Assembly: GCA_902728285.1 (NCBI GenBank)
Contig: CACVBU010001102.1
Coordinates: forward strand, 1,754,335-1,818,334
Length of the DNA: 64,000 bases
Direction of reading: 5' to 3'
Source of the DNA: Clytia hemisphaerica
Taxonomy: Eukaryota > Cnidaria > Hydrozoa > Leptothecata > Clytiidae
The notes below the pieces were generated by a model that was given only the letters and a program-made list of their open reading frames with translations, had not been told where the DNA came from and did not search any database. The position numbers and the translations under genes were made by a program. This document shows, one piece after another, positions 10,686 through 23,011 of this stretch (position 1 is the stretch's first letter; the number at the start of each line of letters is the position of its first letter).

Positions 10686-12390
10686 CTCGGGTGAAACAAG
10701 GTATGTCCCAAATATATTTTGCGTGACGGGCACCGCTTCCAATTATTCCTTAACGTTCATATATAGCTCAAAAAAATAATATCAACGAGCGGATTTCGAA
10801 AAGTGCTGGGTCAAAAATTTGCATTAAGCCAATCTCAAGATATCAGTCAAAACATTATTTTGAAGTTATAAAATACATCGAAAAAACACGGTTGGTTCGA
10901 AACGCAGGAGACAGGACACAGGAGACAGGACACAGGACGCAGGTCATACAAACTACAGACCGGAAAATTGTAACACACTCGTAACATATAATGTATAAAA
11001 TGTTTCTAAAAACATTATACGCAATGGAAAATTATATATTATACAAAATACGCTATTTAAAAGATTTTTAAATGACAAGCCATCAATCCTAAATATTGAC
11101 AAAATGACATTTAAATTATGTAAATGATGACGCTAGCACAAAATACAAGGTGTGTACATCAGTTTACAACAAAATGTTTTTTCATGCTCAATAGGATGCT
11201 GATGGTGGAATTAGATATAGATTTATATATTTTGAAAACATTAAATGCTCCATGAGAGCTGTTTTAGAGATATGAAAATAGTGACGTCATTTTTCATCAA
11301 AAATACGAGATAGGGTATGAAAATATTGATATGTATTAATAAAATACGAACCTTTGACGCTATTTTAGTCAATTTTTGTTATCATACCCAAGGTGATGCA
11401 GGAGATATAATGAGATATGATATAGCGATTGTGAAATAGCTATTTTCCTGTTGGGGCTGTTTAAAGATGAGATGAATATTTTTAACACATGTATTTTGTG
11501 TATAACATATATGTCACATGTCAATGACATTGAAAAGATAACTGCTACTATACATGCGTGATTTATGTGTAATATATAATACAAGTATTACAGGTCCGTG
11601 TTATACACGGCACAAAATGCAAAAGCACGTGGCAAGCATGTGGATAGATTTTGACCTTTAAAAAGATTCTAGACCAATAAAGTAGCTTCAGAATGATATT
11701 TCTAACAATTACAAGTGGTTTTCAAACATTTTCTTTGTCTTTTACAGCAATTAAAGCTGACCTGTCGGCACTGACCTGCGTCCTGTGTCCTGCCTCCTGG
11801 GTCCTGTGTCCTGCGTTTCGAACCAACCGGAAAAAACATGTCATAAGTAAGATTCAAATAACGTCATTATTGAAAAACAGCGATATATAACTTCAATTTT
11901 ATTACTGCAATCAACACCAAATTTTGACTGGAGTTGTAAATTAATGATTCTGAAATATTTGTTCAAAAATTTTCAGAAAATTTGAATGACTTCATTTGTT
12001 GTCGGGAAAAATTAAAATACATCAAAAAATGCTGACGTCATCATGAATTTTCAATTTTTTTTTTACATGAAATATTTTAGAATCGTTAATTTACATCTCC
12101 AGTCAAAATTTTGCTTTGATTGTAGTAAGTTAATCGGAATTATCGCCTTTTTTCAATAATGACGTCATTTAAATTGTCTTTTTGACGTGTTTTTTCGATG
12201 TATTTTATAACGTCAAAATTAATTTTTGGCCGATATCTTGAGATTGGCTTGATGTAAATTTTTAACCCAGCACTTTTCGAAATCCTCTCGTTGATACGAT
12301 TCTTTTGAGCTATATATGAAAGTTAATGAATAATGGGAAGCAGTGTGCGTCACGCAAAATATATTTGGGACATGCCTTGTTTCAACCGAG
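10686..12390. mobile_element. 1.7-kb foldback element with GGACACAGGA repeats and a nested hairpin
   Basis: The left arm 10686-10946 starts CTCGGGTGAAACAAGG, and the right side ends CCTTGTTTCAACCGAG. The arms match over most of their length (ATATATTTTGCGTGACG, AGCCAATCTCAAGATATC, TTTCGAAAAGTGCTGGG). The inner end of each arm is a short repeat of GGACACAGGAGACA (10910-10945; reverse at 11772-11815). The right arm is split by a second foldback, about 11850-12180, whose arms contain AACGTCATTATTGAAAA and its complement. No transposase is seen. The spacer 10950-11760 shows nothing recognisable. Confidence 0.75.
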
Positions 12391-12487
12391 TTATTTTTGA
12401 AAAATTATATAACTCTAACAATGTAATTAATACCGTTCAATACAAACTCCTTTTATTCAATAACTAGAGAAGTTTTTATGTTTAGTA

Positions 12488-12744
12488 CACGTTTTTTTTT
12501 ATAAGGAACACGTTTATAAGGAACTCGAGGCTGAAAATGGTCCAAAAAATAAGGAATTGTTAAGGAACTGCTCAGGCTGAGAACAAGAAAACAAGTTTTA
12601 AGGAACAGTAAGAGATGGTTATCCAAACTTAGCAGCTATGTAAATAAGGAACTCAATAAGGAACTTTGAGGCTGAAATTCTCTGTAAAAATAAGGAACTC
12701 AAGGCTCAGAGCAAAGTTAAGGTTCCTTATAAAAAAAAAACGTG
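12488..12744. mobile_element. TA-flanked CACG element, AAGGAAC subfamily
   Basis: TA|CACGTTTTTTTTTATAAGG and CCTTATAAAAAAAAAACGTG|TA are inverted ends. AAGGAAC(T/A) recurs about eight times inside, with GAGGCTGAAAATG and AGGCTGAGAACAAG words as in the element at 5406. The AAGAAAC of that subfamily is replaced by AAGGAAC both at the tips and internally. Confidence 0.75.
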
Positions 12745-12776
12745 TATATATATAAAAAATTAATAACCTTTTCTTA

Positions 12777-13574
12777 GGGTTGGTCTAAAAAGCAGGGTAG
12801 CCAATGGGGTAGCCAATTGGGCTAGGTTATGGGGTACCTCTTTTTGCCTAAACTTTTGAAATCTGAAACCTGTTTAATGTGGAAATAACTATTACAACAT
12901 CTTGTTAATGATTCCATGTAATAAGATTTAAGATTCCTTTCGAACTTCAGCCACAATAGCCTTTTTTCCAAAGGTACTGAACTTTGTTACTTCTCAAGAG
13001 ACCTGGCGCCATTTTGTCTTCCTTCTTGGCTTCGTTTGAAAATTTACAGACCCGAATAAAAAATATATACAAAACAGATTTATAGATTTATATAGATTTT
13101 ATTTATGTTTTTAATTGTTATTTCCGTGAAGCTGTAATTCGATGATAATAGCTTTGGAATCGCCTTTGGGCCATATGATCTCTAATCTTGTCATATCTTA
13201 ACAATCTTTTGTTATTGAATCTATTATTTAATTTAAATCATGTTTAGATGTTTCAAACAATTAATTCCTTTCAAAATTTTTAAATATGGCAGCTTATAAT
13301 AGGTACAAAAGGTCTTTTGAAATAGCTCTATTATAATGAAGCTCTATTTCTTACTCCTCGTGCATTAACACGTGGTAATTTATATCTTTGTTTATCTTTG
13401 GAATCATACATGATCAATCTAAGTATCAATCAGATTCATGCTCCCTGGTCAGTAAAATGTGGTTCTATGCATTCATTTTCGGTATTTCTATTCTGGTCTG
13501 TAAAATATTTAGGTACCCCACAACCTAGCCCAATTGGCTACCCCAATTGGCTACCCTGCTTTTTAGACCAACCC
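12777..13574. mobile_element. 798-bp TIR element with 8-9 bp target duplication
   Basis: Terminal inverted repeats of about 63 bp start GGGTTGGTCTAAAAAGCAGG and are almost identical at the two ends. CTTTTCTTA stands immediately before (12768-12776) and after (13575-13583), a target-site duplication of 8-9 bp as made by hAT or Mutator-like transposases. Within each TIR the word GGGTAGCCAAT is repeated. The interior has no transposase, so it is non-autonomous. Confidence 0.88.
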
Positions 13575-13583
13575 CTTTTCTTA

Positions 13584-14702
13584 CTCTTACAGTTCATTAC
13601 GCACGAGCGAGCGCAGCGAGCGAGTGCGTCCCTTTTTTCAACGGCGGGCGGGCGTGCGAAAAAAAACCGAAATGAACCCGAAAATCAATACTATGCGTGT
13701 TGCATTTTTCAAATCTTCCACTTTTTTGCAACTTTTCGAACGATTCGAACGTTCTACGGACAAACTCACTAAATTAACTTTACATTTACGAATCTGTTTT
13801 TAACTATGGTAAGTCCAACCAAGTATAGGAAATCGGGAAATAGGCGGGAAAGTCACTAATCGGCAAATCGGGTTTCCCCCCGACAACAAGAAAGTAAACA
13901 AAACGTTTTTGTAAACAAAACCAAAAACCTGGAAACTTTTGGACACTTTTGGTTGTTGACGACATTGATTGGTTTGTTGGGTTTGACTTGCTTTGACTAG
14001 AGGATTTGCTTTAAAATTATCAACAACATTAAAAGTACTCCTGTTTTCTATCCTGGTGTTTTTTCTATCTAACAAACTGGCAAATGTCAAGGCAGAATAT
14101 TCAAAAATGGCTAGCTCCAGCATCACTTTTTTGTTGATTAGAGAATTGGTTGTGACTTGCCTGCTTGTATTACAGCTGTCAAAAACAGTTAAACAGAACA
14201 GATATATCTAGGAACTATGATGGTTCAGTTTTGTACCTCATTCTTCAAGTTTTGAAACTGTAGTACCTGTTCACTGATTGCTTTGTTTGAGCGAAGAACT
14301 GGAAGATTTGATTTTCCTAAATTCACGATTCTTCTGGAAATGGCATGGGAACAGTCACAGCTGGTAAAGACTAGAAATATCAGCTTACTCAAGTGGATGG
14401 AAGAAACAAGGGAACAACGGCTTGATGATCTAGTACGATATATTAATCACGTAATACGTGTGTGCAGGTGTGAGTGCTGTATATGCATAGCGTACATTCA
14501 TCATATGCTTGATAAGTTTATATGTTATGATATCTGGATATGATTATTATTGATGTTTGACGGACGGTAACTGACAGCTGGACGGACGACAACTGACAGC
14601 CTGATGGACCATGAAAGTGCATCAAATGGGATTTGTTTGCTTCAATATAAACTTGTTAAATGGATAATTCTTGGATCTTTTTCTTCTCTAAAATCTGTAT
14701 AT
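13584..14702. other. intergenic, no convincing gene
   Basis: It opens with a GC-rich patch (13604-13650) containing CGAGCGAGCGCAGCGAGCGA and GGCGGGCGGGCGTGCG, a word type also seen near 19290 and 47940. ATG followed at once by GTAAGT at 13805 looks like a start next to a splice donor but leads to no exon I can support. Open frames at 13800-14540 show no family features. Confidence 0.35.
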
Positions 14703-15207
14703 TACCGTCTAACTTGGGACGATTGGTCAAAACATGGGACTGTTGACAATCTGGCCTGCACTCCACCAAGTTTATCAATCTTACTTTCTGTCATAACATG
14801 TCACGATAACTTTCACAGATAACGCGCCCTTTTTAACTTTTTTGTTTTCATTCAAAATGACTGGACGCTGATTGGAGAATTAGAGAACGCCCGTCGCCTA
14901 ACCGCTTATCGCCTGATGGGATTAACCAATAACAAGCGTGTAATATGCAGCCCGTGCAAGTGACGTCAAACACTGTCGTTTTGCCACTAATTTGTTCTTC
15001 TTCGTTCCAGACACTGGCATGTATTCCACTACGGATTTTCTTCATATTTTGATTTAAAAGCCTACTTGGTGCGAAAAAGAAATCGTGTATTTTTTGATAC
15101 GCCGTTCATTAACTCAAATCAAATTATTTTGGAGGTGCGGTGAAATGGTGGCCGAATAGCCGTCCTATGTTTTGTCAGATAGTCCCAAGTTAGAGCAGTT
15201 GACGGTA
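14703..15207. mobile_element. 505-bp TIR repeat (TCTAACTTGGGAC ends)
   Basis: The left end TACCGTCTAACTTGGGAC and the right end GTCCCAAGTTAGAGCAGTTG plus ACGGTA are inverted, extended by CAAAACATG / CATGTTTTG-like words. A third copy of the right half (CAACTGCTCTAACTTGGGAC to TTGAGTTAATGAACGGCGT) lies at 29912-30060 in the opposite orientation. No coding content is recognised. Confidence 0.6.
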
Positions 15208-16288
15208 TAAATGATTGTGCTGTGCCAGAAAAAACTCTTCATTGGGCTTCGGTGATTTTTCCAGGGACCAGGGGTATTAAGTGATGGGTATGTCCAAGCC
15301 AAAAATTGAAAATTGACCCTGTGAGAGACAGAATTTTGCACATACCTGACACACCCAATTTACCTTTAAAGTAACAACCATCCCAGTTCTTGAAAAAATA
15401 GCAAAAAACAGTCATACCCAGGCCCAGGGGTCGATTTGTCCAGAGGTAAAATTATGGATTATTTCAACAAAAGAAATAGATTTATATATTTTATAATCTT
15501 TGACTTTTCTGGGTTTTTGAACTTATGAATTTTTTTAGGATATATGGAATTTATGGAAATTTCTAGGACTTGCTAGATTTTAGATTAAGCTTTGTCAATA
15601 AATTTTGAGAAATTTTAGGACTCTTGGGGATTTTTCGGATTTTTCTAAGACCTTTTGGTTTTACAGTCAGTATTTAAACCGGTAATTTTTTTGTTGAGAC
15701 CTTGCTGTTCTCATTTTTTATCTCATTTTTATTTCTATGATTCCTATGAGTTTCAATAAGATAAATCAATAAATACTTTATTTGATTACAATTTTATTGT
15801 TTACCACATGCTTGAGTTACTCATATTTTCTTCCAAAACTCTTAGTTGAGCCTAGGATGTTTTTATTTTTTCTATACCGAAGAATCGTTATGATATTCTT
15901 ATTTTAGATCGAAATTTTAAGATACTTGAGGCTATCTTTGTCCCATTAATTGTATTTGTTGAATTTTTATAATAAAGAAGCATACAATTTTTGCTTATTT
16001 CACCTCAATTGTTATTTTTTTGTAAGAACTGTGTTTAAAGTTGTTTTTATACCCTGGCCATTTGAGCCTCGACTCTCATAAAGTCGTTCTTATAAAGAAA
16101 TATGTCATTCTATCTTGTATTCCATCAGGATTTACCAAGCTCTTCATTAATTAGGTCTTAGAGTAAACATTCTGACATTTGGTGTAGTTAACACGTTTCC
16201 TTTCTATTAAAATTCACCAACATTAACATTTGATGATTTTATAACCAATCAGCCGGTGGAGCTGGGGGGGGGGTCAGTGTATCATATA
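15208..16288. other. intergenic, no gene seen
   Basis: AT-rich sequence. At 16020-16110 GTAAGAACTG...TTTGAGCCTCGACTCTCATAAAG...TTCTTATAAAG resembles a decayed relative of the GAGGCTGA/AAGAAC-type elements. GGTATGTCC/GTCATACCC words at 15285-15430 may be another short inverted repeat. Confidence 0.35.
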
Positions 16289-16290
16289 TA

Positions 16291-16631
16291 CCTTAAAGGA
16301 AGAAATTTTGGCGGAAAGAAAATTTGGCGGATTTGGCGGATTTGACTGAAATCCGCCAAATTAAGTTCCCGCCAAAATTTATTTTTTCCGCCTTCCGCCA
16401 AATTAAATTCCCGTCAAATTAAACATTTTGAAAATATGATCTCTTTTAAGGTGTTTTTGCTATTTTTTCACTGTTTTGACGCCATCTAAAGGTTGAATTT
16501 TTAAGCGACCGCCAAATTAAATTCCCGCCAAATTTAGTTTTTTCGTCCATCCGCCAAATTAAATTCCCTCTGAAAAAACTTTTTTGGCCATCCGCCAAAT
16601 TAAATTCCCGCCAAAATTTCTTCCTTTAAGG
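16291..16631. mobile_element. 341-bp TA-flanked MITE made of TTTGGCGG words
   Basis: TA|CCTTAAAGGAAGAAATTT and AAATTTCTTCCTTTAAGG|TA are perfect inverted ends. The next word, TTTGGCGG, is reiterated throughout: CCGCCAAATTAAATTCCC or close variants occur about seven times in one orientation and GGCGGA several times in the other. No coding capacity. Confidence 0.88.
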
Positions 16632-16633
16632 TA

Positions 16634-17228
16634 GCAGTATGTAATTTGAGGTTGGTCGGTGCTTTCAGGAAAATGTTCAGTGTTTTACTACACAGATATT
16701 ATATAATTTCAATGATTTTTGAAAATAGATTTTAGAGCAATATGTAGAAAAGATTTTCTTAAAAATTCAAAAAGCAGTTTATCTTAAAAATAGAATATTA
16801 ACTTTCTAAAAGATTTTTGGTTTTCAAAAACTTTGTTTTAAGCGTTTTCAAAAATACGTTTCGTGAAAGAGGCTCAATGTCCCAAAATCAAGTTTTTATT
16901 CACCAGAGCAAGGATACTTTAACCTAGTAATCGAAAGCGCCAAAATCGCAAAATTGTGGTATAGCCACTTTTTTGGGATTTCAGCGCTTTTGATAAGGAA
17001 GCGTTTGGATTGTTATGTGTAAGTACGGTAGATAACACCCAACTAACCCTTTATTAAACAAGTTAACAAAAATTGGGCTAGTCTCGGTCCTTTTCTGTTG
17101 TAAATGGGAAAATTTCGCCGGGAATGAGAAATAAGCTTCCTACGGTACTGTTTAAAAACCTTTCGCTTGCGAACACGAGACTTTCGTTTCGTGCGTAACC
17201 CCTTTTACAATTGATTAAACACATTTCC
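16634..17228. other. intergenic, no gene seen
   Basis: Mostly featureless AT-rich sequence. The segment 17150-17207 is, in reverse, similar to 31953-32010 upstream of NCBP1 (ACGAAAGTCTCGTGTT, AGCGAAAGGTT), an unclassified interspersed repeat. Confidence 0.4.
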
Positions 17229-17280
17229 TTATAAGAGGCCCCCCCAGCGGACCCTAGATTCACGCATTCACGCAAAAAAT

Positions 17281-18550
17281 TTTCGCAATTCACGCACTCG
17301 GGTAAGTTTTGGCATGTCTCAAAAACTGAAAATTACCATAATTTTTAGATCGCATTAGTCGATACCGTGAAAAGCACAGCTCAAAATCATATATTTACGC
17401 TGTGCCGACGAATCGAGATTCTATTCAGCGCGCAATCAACGAAGACAAAAGTAACCATGACGACCATCCAAGATCTTGGATGAGGTTCAAAGTTGACATT
17501 TTTATTCCCGTCGTTGAAAAGACAACAAAAAAATATCATCAATGCTTTTTAAAAAGAGTCAGTGATAGAGAATCATAACATAAAGTATGTCTATTATTTC
17601 GATTCAATTGAAAGTGACATTTCCATAATTAATAGTTTAGTAATTACTGTTATACATTTGGGGATCATGTAAAAGATTTCTTTCGAAAGAAACTCACTTC
17701 GATTACACTTGGAGGTTTCTGGGGAATTCGTAAATAGTAAACTGCATACTGATACAGTTTGCTAGACATTAATAAGGTATTATTTACTCTTCATCTTTGA
17801 TTCTTTCTACAATGATTAGATTGACACATGCGCGATAAAATTTCTATTATCGGTCTTCAGAGGTTAATATCCTTCGAAAACTTAACCTCTGATACTCAGG
17901 GTAATTAGTCGACAGAAGATGACCAAACAAATGACTGAACATGAAGGGTACTATGATGAAGTTTCTAACCTGATGTGTAACCTAATTGTTTTTTCACTCA
18001 TTTTCGCGAAAAAGCGCAAAAACTGATTATTACGTCATAATCGATGACGTCATGAAAACTAAAAATTGAATTTCTCAAGAATGGTTTATCCAATTGTCTT
18101 TAAACTTTCACCAAAGATGTATCTCATTAAAGTCGATCATTTAAAAAAATATTTTTTTCGAAATTCTGATTACATTAGCAAAAAATAGGACTTTTAGTTT
18201 TTACTGATTTCTGCTGCCGTCATCAAAATTTCAAAAAAATATTTTTTTCAAATGATCGACTTTAATGAGATACATCCTTGGTGAAAGTTTGAAGACAATT
18301 GGATAAACCATTCTTGAGAAATTCAATTTTTAGTTTTGATGACGTCATCGATTATGACGTAATAATCAGTTTTTGCGCTTTTTCGCGAAAATGAGTGAAA
18401 AAACAATTAGGTTACACATCAGGTTAGAAACTTCATCATAGTACCCTTCATGTTCAGTCATTTGTTTGGTCATCTTCTGTCGACTAATGCGATCTAAAAA
18501 TTATGGTAATTTTAAGACATGCCATAACTTACCCGAGCATTCACGCAAGT
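17281..18550. repeat. long near-perfect inverted repeat (hairpin)
   Basis: Arms 17905-18165 and 18225-18487 are almost exact complements over about 260 bp with a spacer of about 60 bp (for example ACTTTAATGAGATACATC against GATGTATCTCATTAAAGT). Pairing continues outward (CGCATTAGTCGA, CATAATTTTTAGAT, CTCGGGTAAG) once the insertion at 17363-17904 is removed. A transcript would fold into a double-stranded RNA of more than 300 bp. Confidence 0.88.
17363..17904. mobile_element. 542-bp insertion with 8-bp target duplication inside the hairpin arm
   Basis: TTAGTCGA stands at 17355-17362 and again at 17905-17912, and the sequence on either side pairs continuously with the opposite hairpin arm only if 17363-17904 is removed. 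The ends TACCGTGA and TCAGGGTAA are weakly inverted. An 8-bp duplication is typical of hAT-type insertion. No coding content. Confidence 0.72.
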
Positions 18551-19811
18551 TTTTCTCGAAATTCACGCAAACCCGATTTTTTGGGAAATCGGGGAAATTT
18601 TCGGAAAAATCGGGGAAATTGTCAAACATTTCTACAAATTTGGGTGAAAAGCCAGTTTGCTGAGTCTGAATTATCAGAGAAGTCGTTTGTTTTTGTTAAG
18701 TAGTCGAGAGTGGGGCAGACGTTAGAAATTACAATCTACTATAAATGGTAAAATGCCCTCGTATACGAGGCCCCCCAGCGGAACCAAAATAGCAAGGCTG
18801 CTACACTCGAGATATTTTCGACCGGATCTGGTCATGCACTTGAGAAAAACTTAGCTCAGTAGTGATTTTTTCCTGTACACTTGACTATAAGCACATTAGC
18901 TTAAAGCGCTACGTAAGTTTTTAACTTTAATCACATGCCATCACGCAAAATATTTGATTCTTCTAACATGTCACTGTCGTTTAGAAAAGGTGAAACCTCT
19001 CCAGTTAAGGTATCGCGATAGTAAATTTTTGTACAAAAAATATTTTAATCATTATCAAAAATAGGTCAAACAAACTCCAGGGTGACACCATAATGCTTAG
19101 CTAAGGGGTAAGGAGGTGCAACCATGGTTTGCGCAGAGAGGGAATTTTTTGAATTTCTGTCACCTCGCGTTTGGCTAAAAATGCTATCTTTAATACCATT
19201 GAAAAAGAATGTAGTCTAAATTCGTTAAGAGGCGAGGTACGATCGCTTGATAGTTTGCAAAATGAGGTAAAAGGATGAACATTTGTTGCGAGTGAAGCGA
19301 GCAAACAAAAATTTTAAAAAGAATAGTTTTAATCAGGGCTCGCGTCTTGATTTCCTAACGTGTAGGGGCCGAAAACATAGTGACTAAGGGAGGTGCAACC
19401 ATGGTTTGCGCCGACAGGGGAAAATTTCTATTTTCACACTGCTCTGATGTGCTTAAATACGACTCCATTTCAGACTGATTTTGCCAAGAAATGAGGTTCT
19501 CAAAAGTCTGCATCATGGGTATTAAATATTTCTTTGAATTAAAAATTTTTGGTGAGGCCTGACTAAACTATACTTGCACTCGACTTTTGGCGAGTGCCGC
19601 ACTCAAAATCTCGGACAATCGTGCCACGTTCTGCAAACTGGGTGAAAAGGGAAATTCCCCGAGTTCACGTAAAAAACAGGGCAGATTCACGCATTCACGC
19701 AGTTGAAATGGATTTTCACGTTCACGCAAGTTTTTTTAATTCACGCATTCACGCATTCACGCAACCAAAAAAGCCCATTCACGCAAACCGCTGGGGGGGG
19801 GCCTTATAAAA

Positions 19812-20419
19812 TCATAAAGCATTTCAAACGAAATCTTTACCCAAAAGAACTTCTGTTGAAACTTTTTTTGCAATACAAGGTAGTTAGAAAACAATCTATA
19901 AATCAAATTCTTATCTCAGATGACCTGTCACTAATTGAAGTTTTACAGAATTTACCATACGTTATAGCTTTATCACTTTATGACAAATGGGGTCACTGAT
20001 GAACTATTTCAAGAACCTGTTCAAAAAAGTAAAGGTTTGAACATTAGGCTGATATGTCATATACTTAAAATAAAGCCAGAAAGAATGGTCATTCTAGATA
20101 GTCATAATTTTTTTGTTAAATATCAAAGTTGTTTGGAAAGTTGGTGAAGTGGTCAAAGTATAAGCTCTTGTTTACGAAGCTAACTTCTTACCCTGCATAT
20201 TCTAATTTTGAATTGAAATGGGTAGAAAGTTGGTTATCTAAAGTTAATGCATTGTTGCCCTCTTTTGAGTTTAGAGCAATCACTACTTCTTACAATCTTT
20301 TTCAAAAAAATATTTAAAACTGTTTACTAAAAATTAGGATAGGCAGATCTAATAGCCTGGAATGCCTGATGTCACATCATTCCATCATAACTATCGTGCC
20401 CCTAAAAATGTAGATTGTA
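19812..20419. other. intergenic with unassigned open frames
   Basis: Open frames of about 60 codons (to 19999 and 20129-20317) read like low-complexity hydrophobic protein. They may be remnants of an ancient coding sequence but show no family motif. Confidence 0.3.
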
Positions 20420-20485
20420 AAAATGCTATCCTGATTCGCAAAAGGTCTATAACATTAGGCCTTTTGCGAATCAGGATAGCATTTT
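20420..20485. repeat. perfect 26-bp-stem hairpin
   Basis: 20420-20445 (AAAATGCTATCCTGATTCGC and on) is exactly complementary to 20460-20485 with a 14-nt loop. Size and geometry are those of a miRNA-like precursor or a minimal foldback MITE. There is no second copy in the window. No duplication flank is seen. Confidence 0.85.
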
Positions 20486-20489
20486 ATTT

Positions 20490-22973
20490 TCTATTTTGAT
20501 GATAAATAGCCACACCCTAAGCCCCCCTTGTTTGCGCGCGATGCCACAAGCTACACAAGAGTGAGAAACTGCCTCAAAAATAACTAACCCAAACCCTACT
20601 TCACAAAACTAACCTTGAAAAATAATGAATTGTTAATTTTACCGTGGGAATTAGCCTCCGTCTCGGAAGAGGACTGGGCCCGAATTTGCGGACGTTTTCA
20701 CAGTTTCACTTTCGTTTTCGGCTATACGACAGCGTTTTCAAGCAGAAAGCAGAGGAAATCTGTGAAATTAAGGCAGGGAATGCTAACCTATTTTCCCAGT
20801 GTTTCTCAAGATTGGAGCAAGATTATTGTTCTAGAAAGTTCATAAAGGCCTAATAGTTTCAGATTAGTATAATTTCAACGGAAGAAACATTTTACACCAA
20901 AGCTCCTTATTGATATGTGAAGGCTACCAAAAATAGCAATGTCCTCCATCAGAACAACTTTAACATAAGGGACAAGGACAGTCAAGAAGTCTACTTTGTT
21001 GAAAATTTGCACAAAATGCTTAGAGAAAATGGTACTATGGAAGCCCATTCTATACTCCTAAATGATAGTTGAAAGATCAGCAGTTGAGAGGGTTGATTAA
21101 AAAAGAACTCCAAGCACACAATAAAGTATACATGTATATTTGTCCAGAAAGAACTGGCATGTTGTTTGCTTTGTTTTGGTGTTTAAAAATATGTACTTAT
21201 CAGTCCTAAAAAAATATAAATTCGAATATAATGAGGGCAATGAGTCTGGTTAAATGTTACTATATTTACAAGAAAGGATTACTGAAAAAATACTAATGTA
21301 TGTACTACTGATGAACTAGCTAAACTCAAAAACTAAAACTTTACCATAAATTTACATTACGACAATTTAAAATTCTATCTTTAATAGCAACAAAGAAAAA
21401 AACATGGCTCAAAATTTTAAAAACAGAGCTAGTCAGAGCTTCAATTCAGTAGGTATAGAGCTTTCAAAATGTGAAAACAGACACTGCATTGGTTACTACA
21501 AGACAAACTATCCACACGGTTTTTTCGATCCATGAAAAAAATAAAGTATTTATCAAAAAAAGGTTCTCTTTTTTTTTGGTAATCAATTCCAACAAACAAC
21601 AATCAATATAACAGTTTTTTGAAAACCATCCCACAGTGTAAACATTATCAACCAACTAAACCCACACCGCCAAAATTGTAAAAATAAGTCAATATAATTT
21701 CTATCAACAATTTCTCGTAAAATGTTTTTTTTCCAACATTCTGATACCAATCATGGCTGGAGGCATCATTTGTGGAGTGACTGTGTGGCATTTCATTGCC
21801 ATACCAAACATCAACCAAACAAAACTGACGCCAAGCCAAATCTGTCGATTAAAAATTTCCATGAAAATTATAATTGAAACTTATCTCGTAAAATGCTTTT
21901 TTCAACATTCTGGATGTGTTCAAAGTTAGAGGTAACATATGTAGAGCCAAGAAATACATGAAAAGTCATTTTTACCCCATTTGCCATGAGATATATGAGT
22001 CAACAAATCAAACAAAAACCAACAAATCATGTCTCTTCACTTTCATGTCACATCGTGTTTATATGGGGTATCAGAAAGTCAATCCACAAGAAGAGCCATC
22101 TTCCTTTATTATGGAGTGTTCCAAAACTATTGGTAGGTGGTTTGGAAGTAAAGAAACCCACACAGTTTGTTTTATTTTGAAGATTTAACTTGAAAACAAA
22201 CTGCATCTTTCCAGCAGAAACTCTTGTTCCAACCTGCTACATAACATTGGTCAGTCGGGTCTGCTACTAACATGTAATAGTTTTATTATAGCTGAGATTG
22301 AGAATCCGTAGGCAGAACTTGTAACATGTATTATGTGTATTATTATGTCAGTCGACTTGAATCATGATACATTACTCACATTTCACTGGATGCATTTTCG
22401 CTGTGACATTATCCGCAAAATTTTCTGACCGCGTTCTGAGACGGAGGCTAATGTGCTGGTTCTTCTCCCGTTCTTCTTTTGGTCCCTCTTCCCAATGCAT
22501 AGCTGAAAAAGAAGCACTAAAGTAGAAAGATCTTGTCTAAAATCAAACAAGGTTCTATGATTCTGTTGAGTTCAGCAGAAATCTAGTTCAGCAGAAAGAG
22601 AAAATAAAAAGATAGTTTTCAGTTCTCTCAGCTCTCCTTTTCCACCGCTGAGTTGTATGTATTTTTTTCGCGCGCTAAAATATATTCGAGAATCGGGGAA
22701 ATCGGGGAAATATCGGTAAATCGGTGTTTCAGAGTCCCGAAATCGAGAAATCGGAATCGATCAAACAGACTTGGCGGGCAGTCACGACAGAGTGTGGAGC
22801 AGGACCAACAACCAAGACCACCAGGACGAGTGTGTTCAACGTGAGTTTTTAGTTGATTTTGATTTTGATAGGTTTGTTTATTTCTATTCAAAGGTTGGAA
22901 TCTTAAAAAGCAATAATAGTTGATAGTAATTGTCATTTATTTCAGTTTGTAAAGCTCCTTTTGGAATTTGAAA
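20490..22973. other. intergenic, no supported gene
   Basis: Structures noted: GAATTAGCCTCCGTCTC at 20649 is inverted at 22436 (GAGACGGAGGCTAATG), possible ends of a 1.8-kb element; TCTCGTAAAATG followed by TTTTCCAACATTCTG is repeated at 21713 and 21884; 22685-22760 is a cluster of ATCGGGGAAATCGG words, also seen at 18575-18625 and 13826. Open frames of 60-100 codons lack any recognisable domain. Confidence 0.35.
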
Positions 22974-23011
22974 CAGTCAGGATTAACCGGCCGCCCCTAA
23001 ACTAAATACAG

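Larger units (their letters stand above)
17237..19803. mobile_element. 2.6-kb composite TIR element with ATTCACGC repeats
   Basis: The ends GGCCCCCCCAGCGG and CCGCTGGGGGGGGCC are inverted, with flanks TTATAAGA and TTATAAAA (7 of 8 identical, a likely 8-bp target duplication). ATTCACGCA recurs next to both ends and in clusters at 17265-17300, 18538-18570 and 19684-19795. A second left-type end (GGCCCCCCAGCGG) at 18769 suggests a tandem or nested second copy. It contains the hairpin 17281-18550 and a nested insertion. GGAGGTGCAACCATGGTTTG occurs twice (19110 and 19390) as an internal direct repeat. No transposase is seen. Confidence 0.65.

Noticed and set aside
13800-14126. 108-codon minus-strand frame
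   Set aside because: No domain or plausible start context, and it overlaps a plus-strand frame of equal quality.
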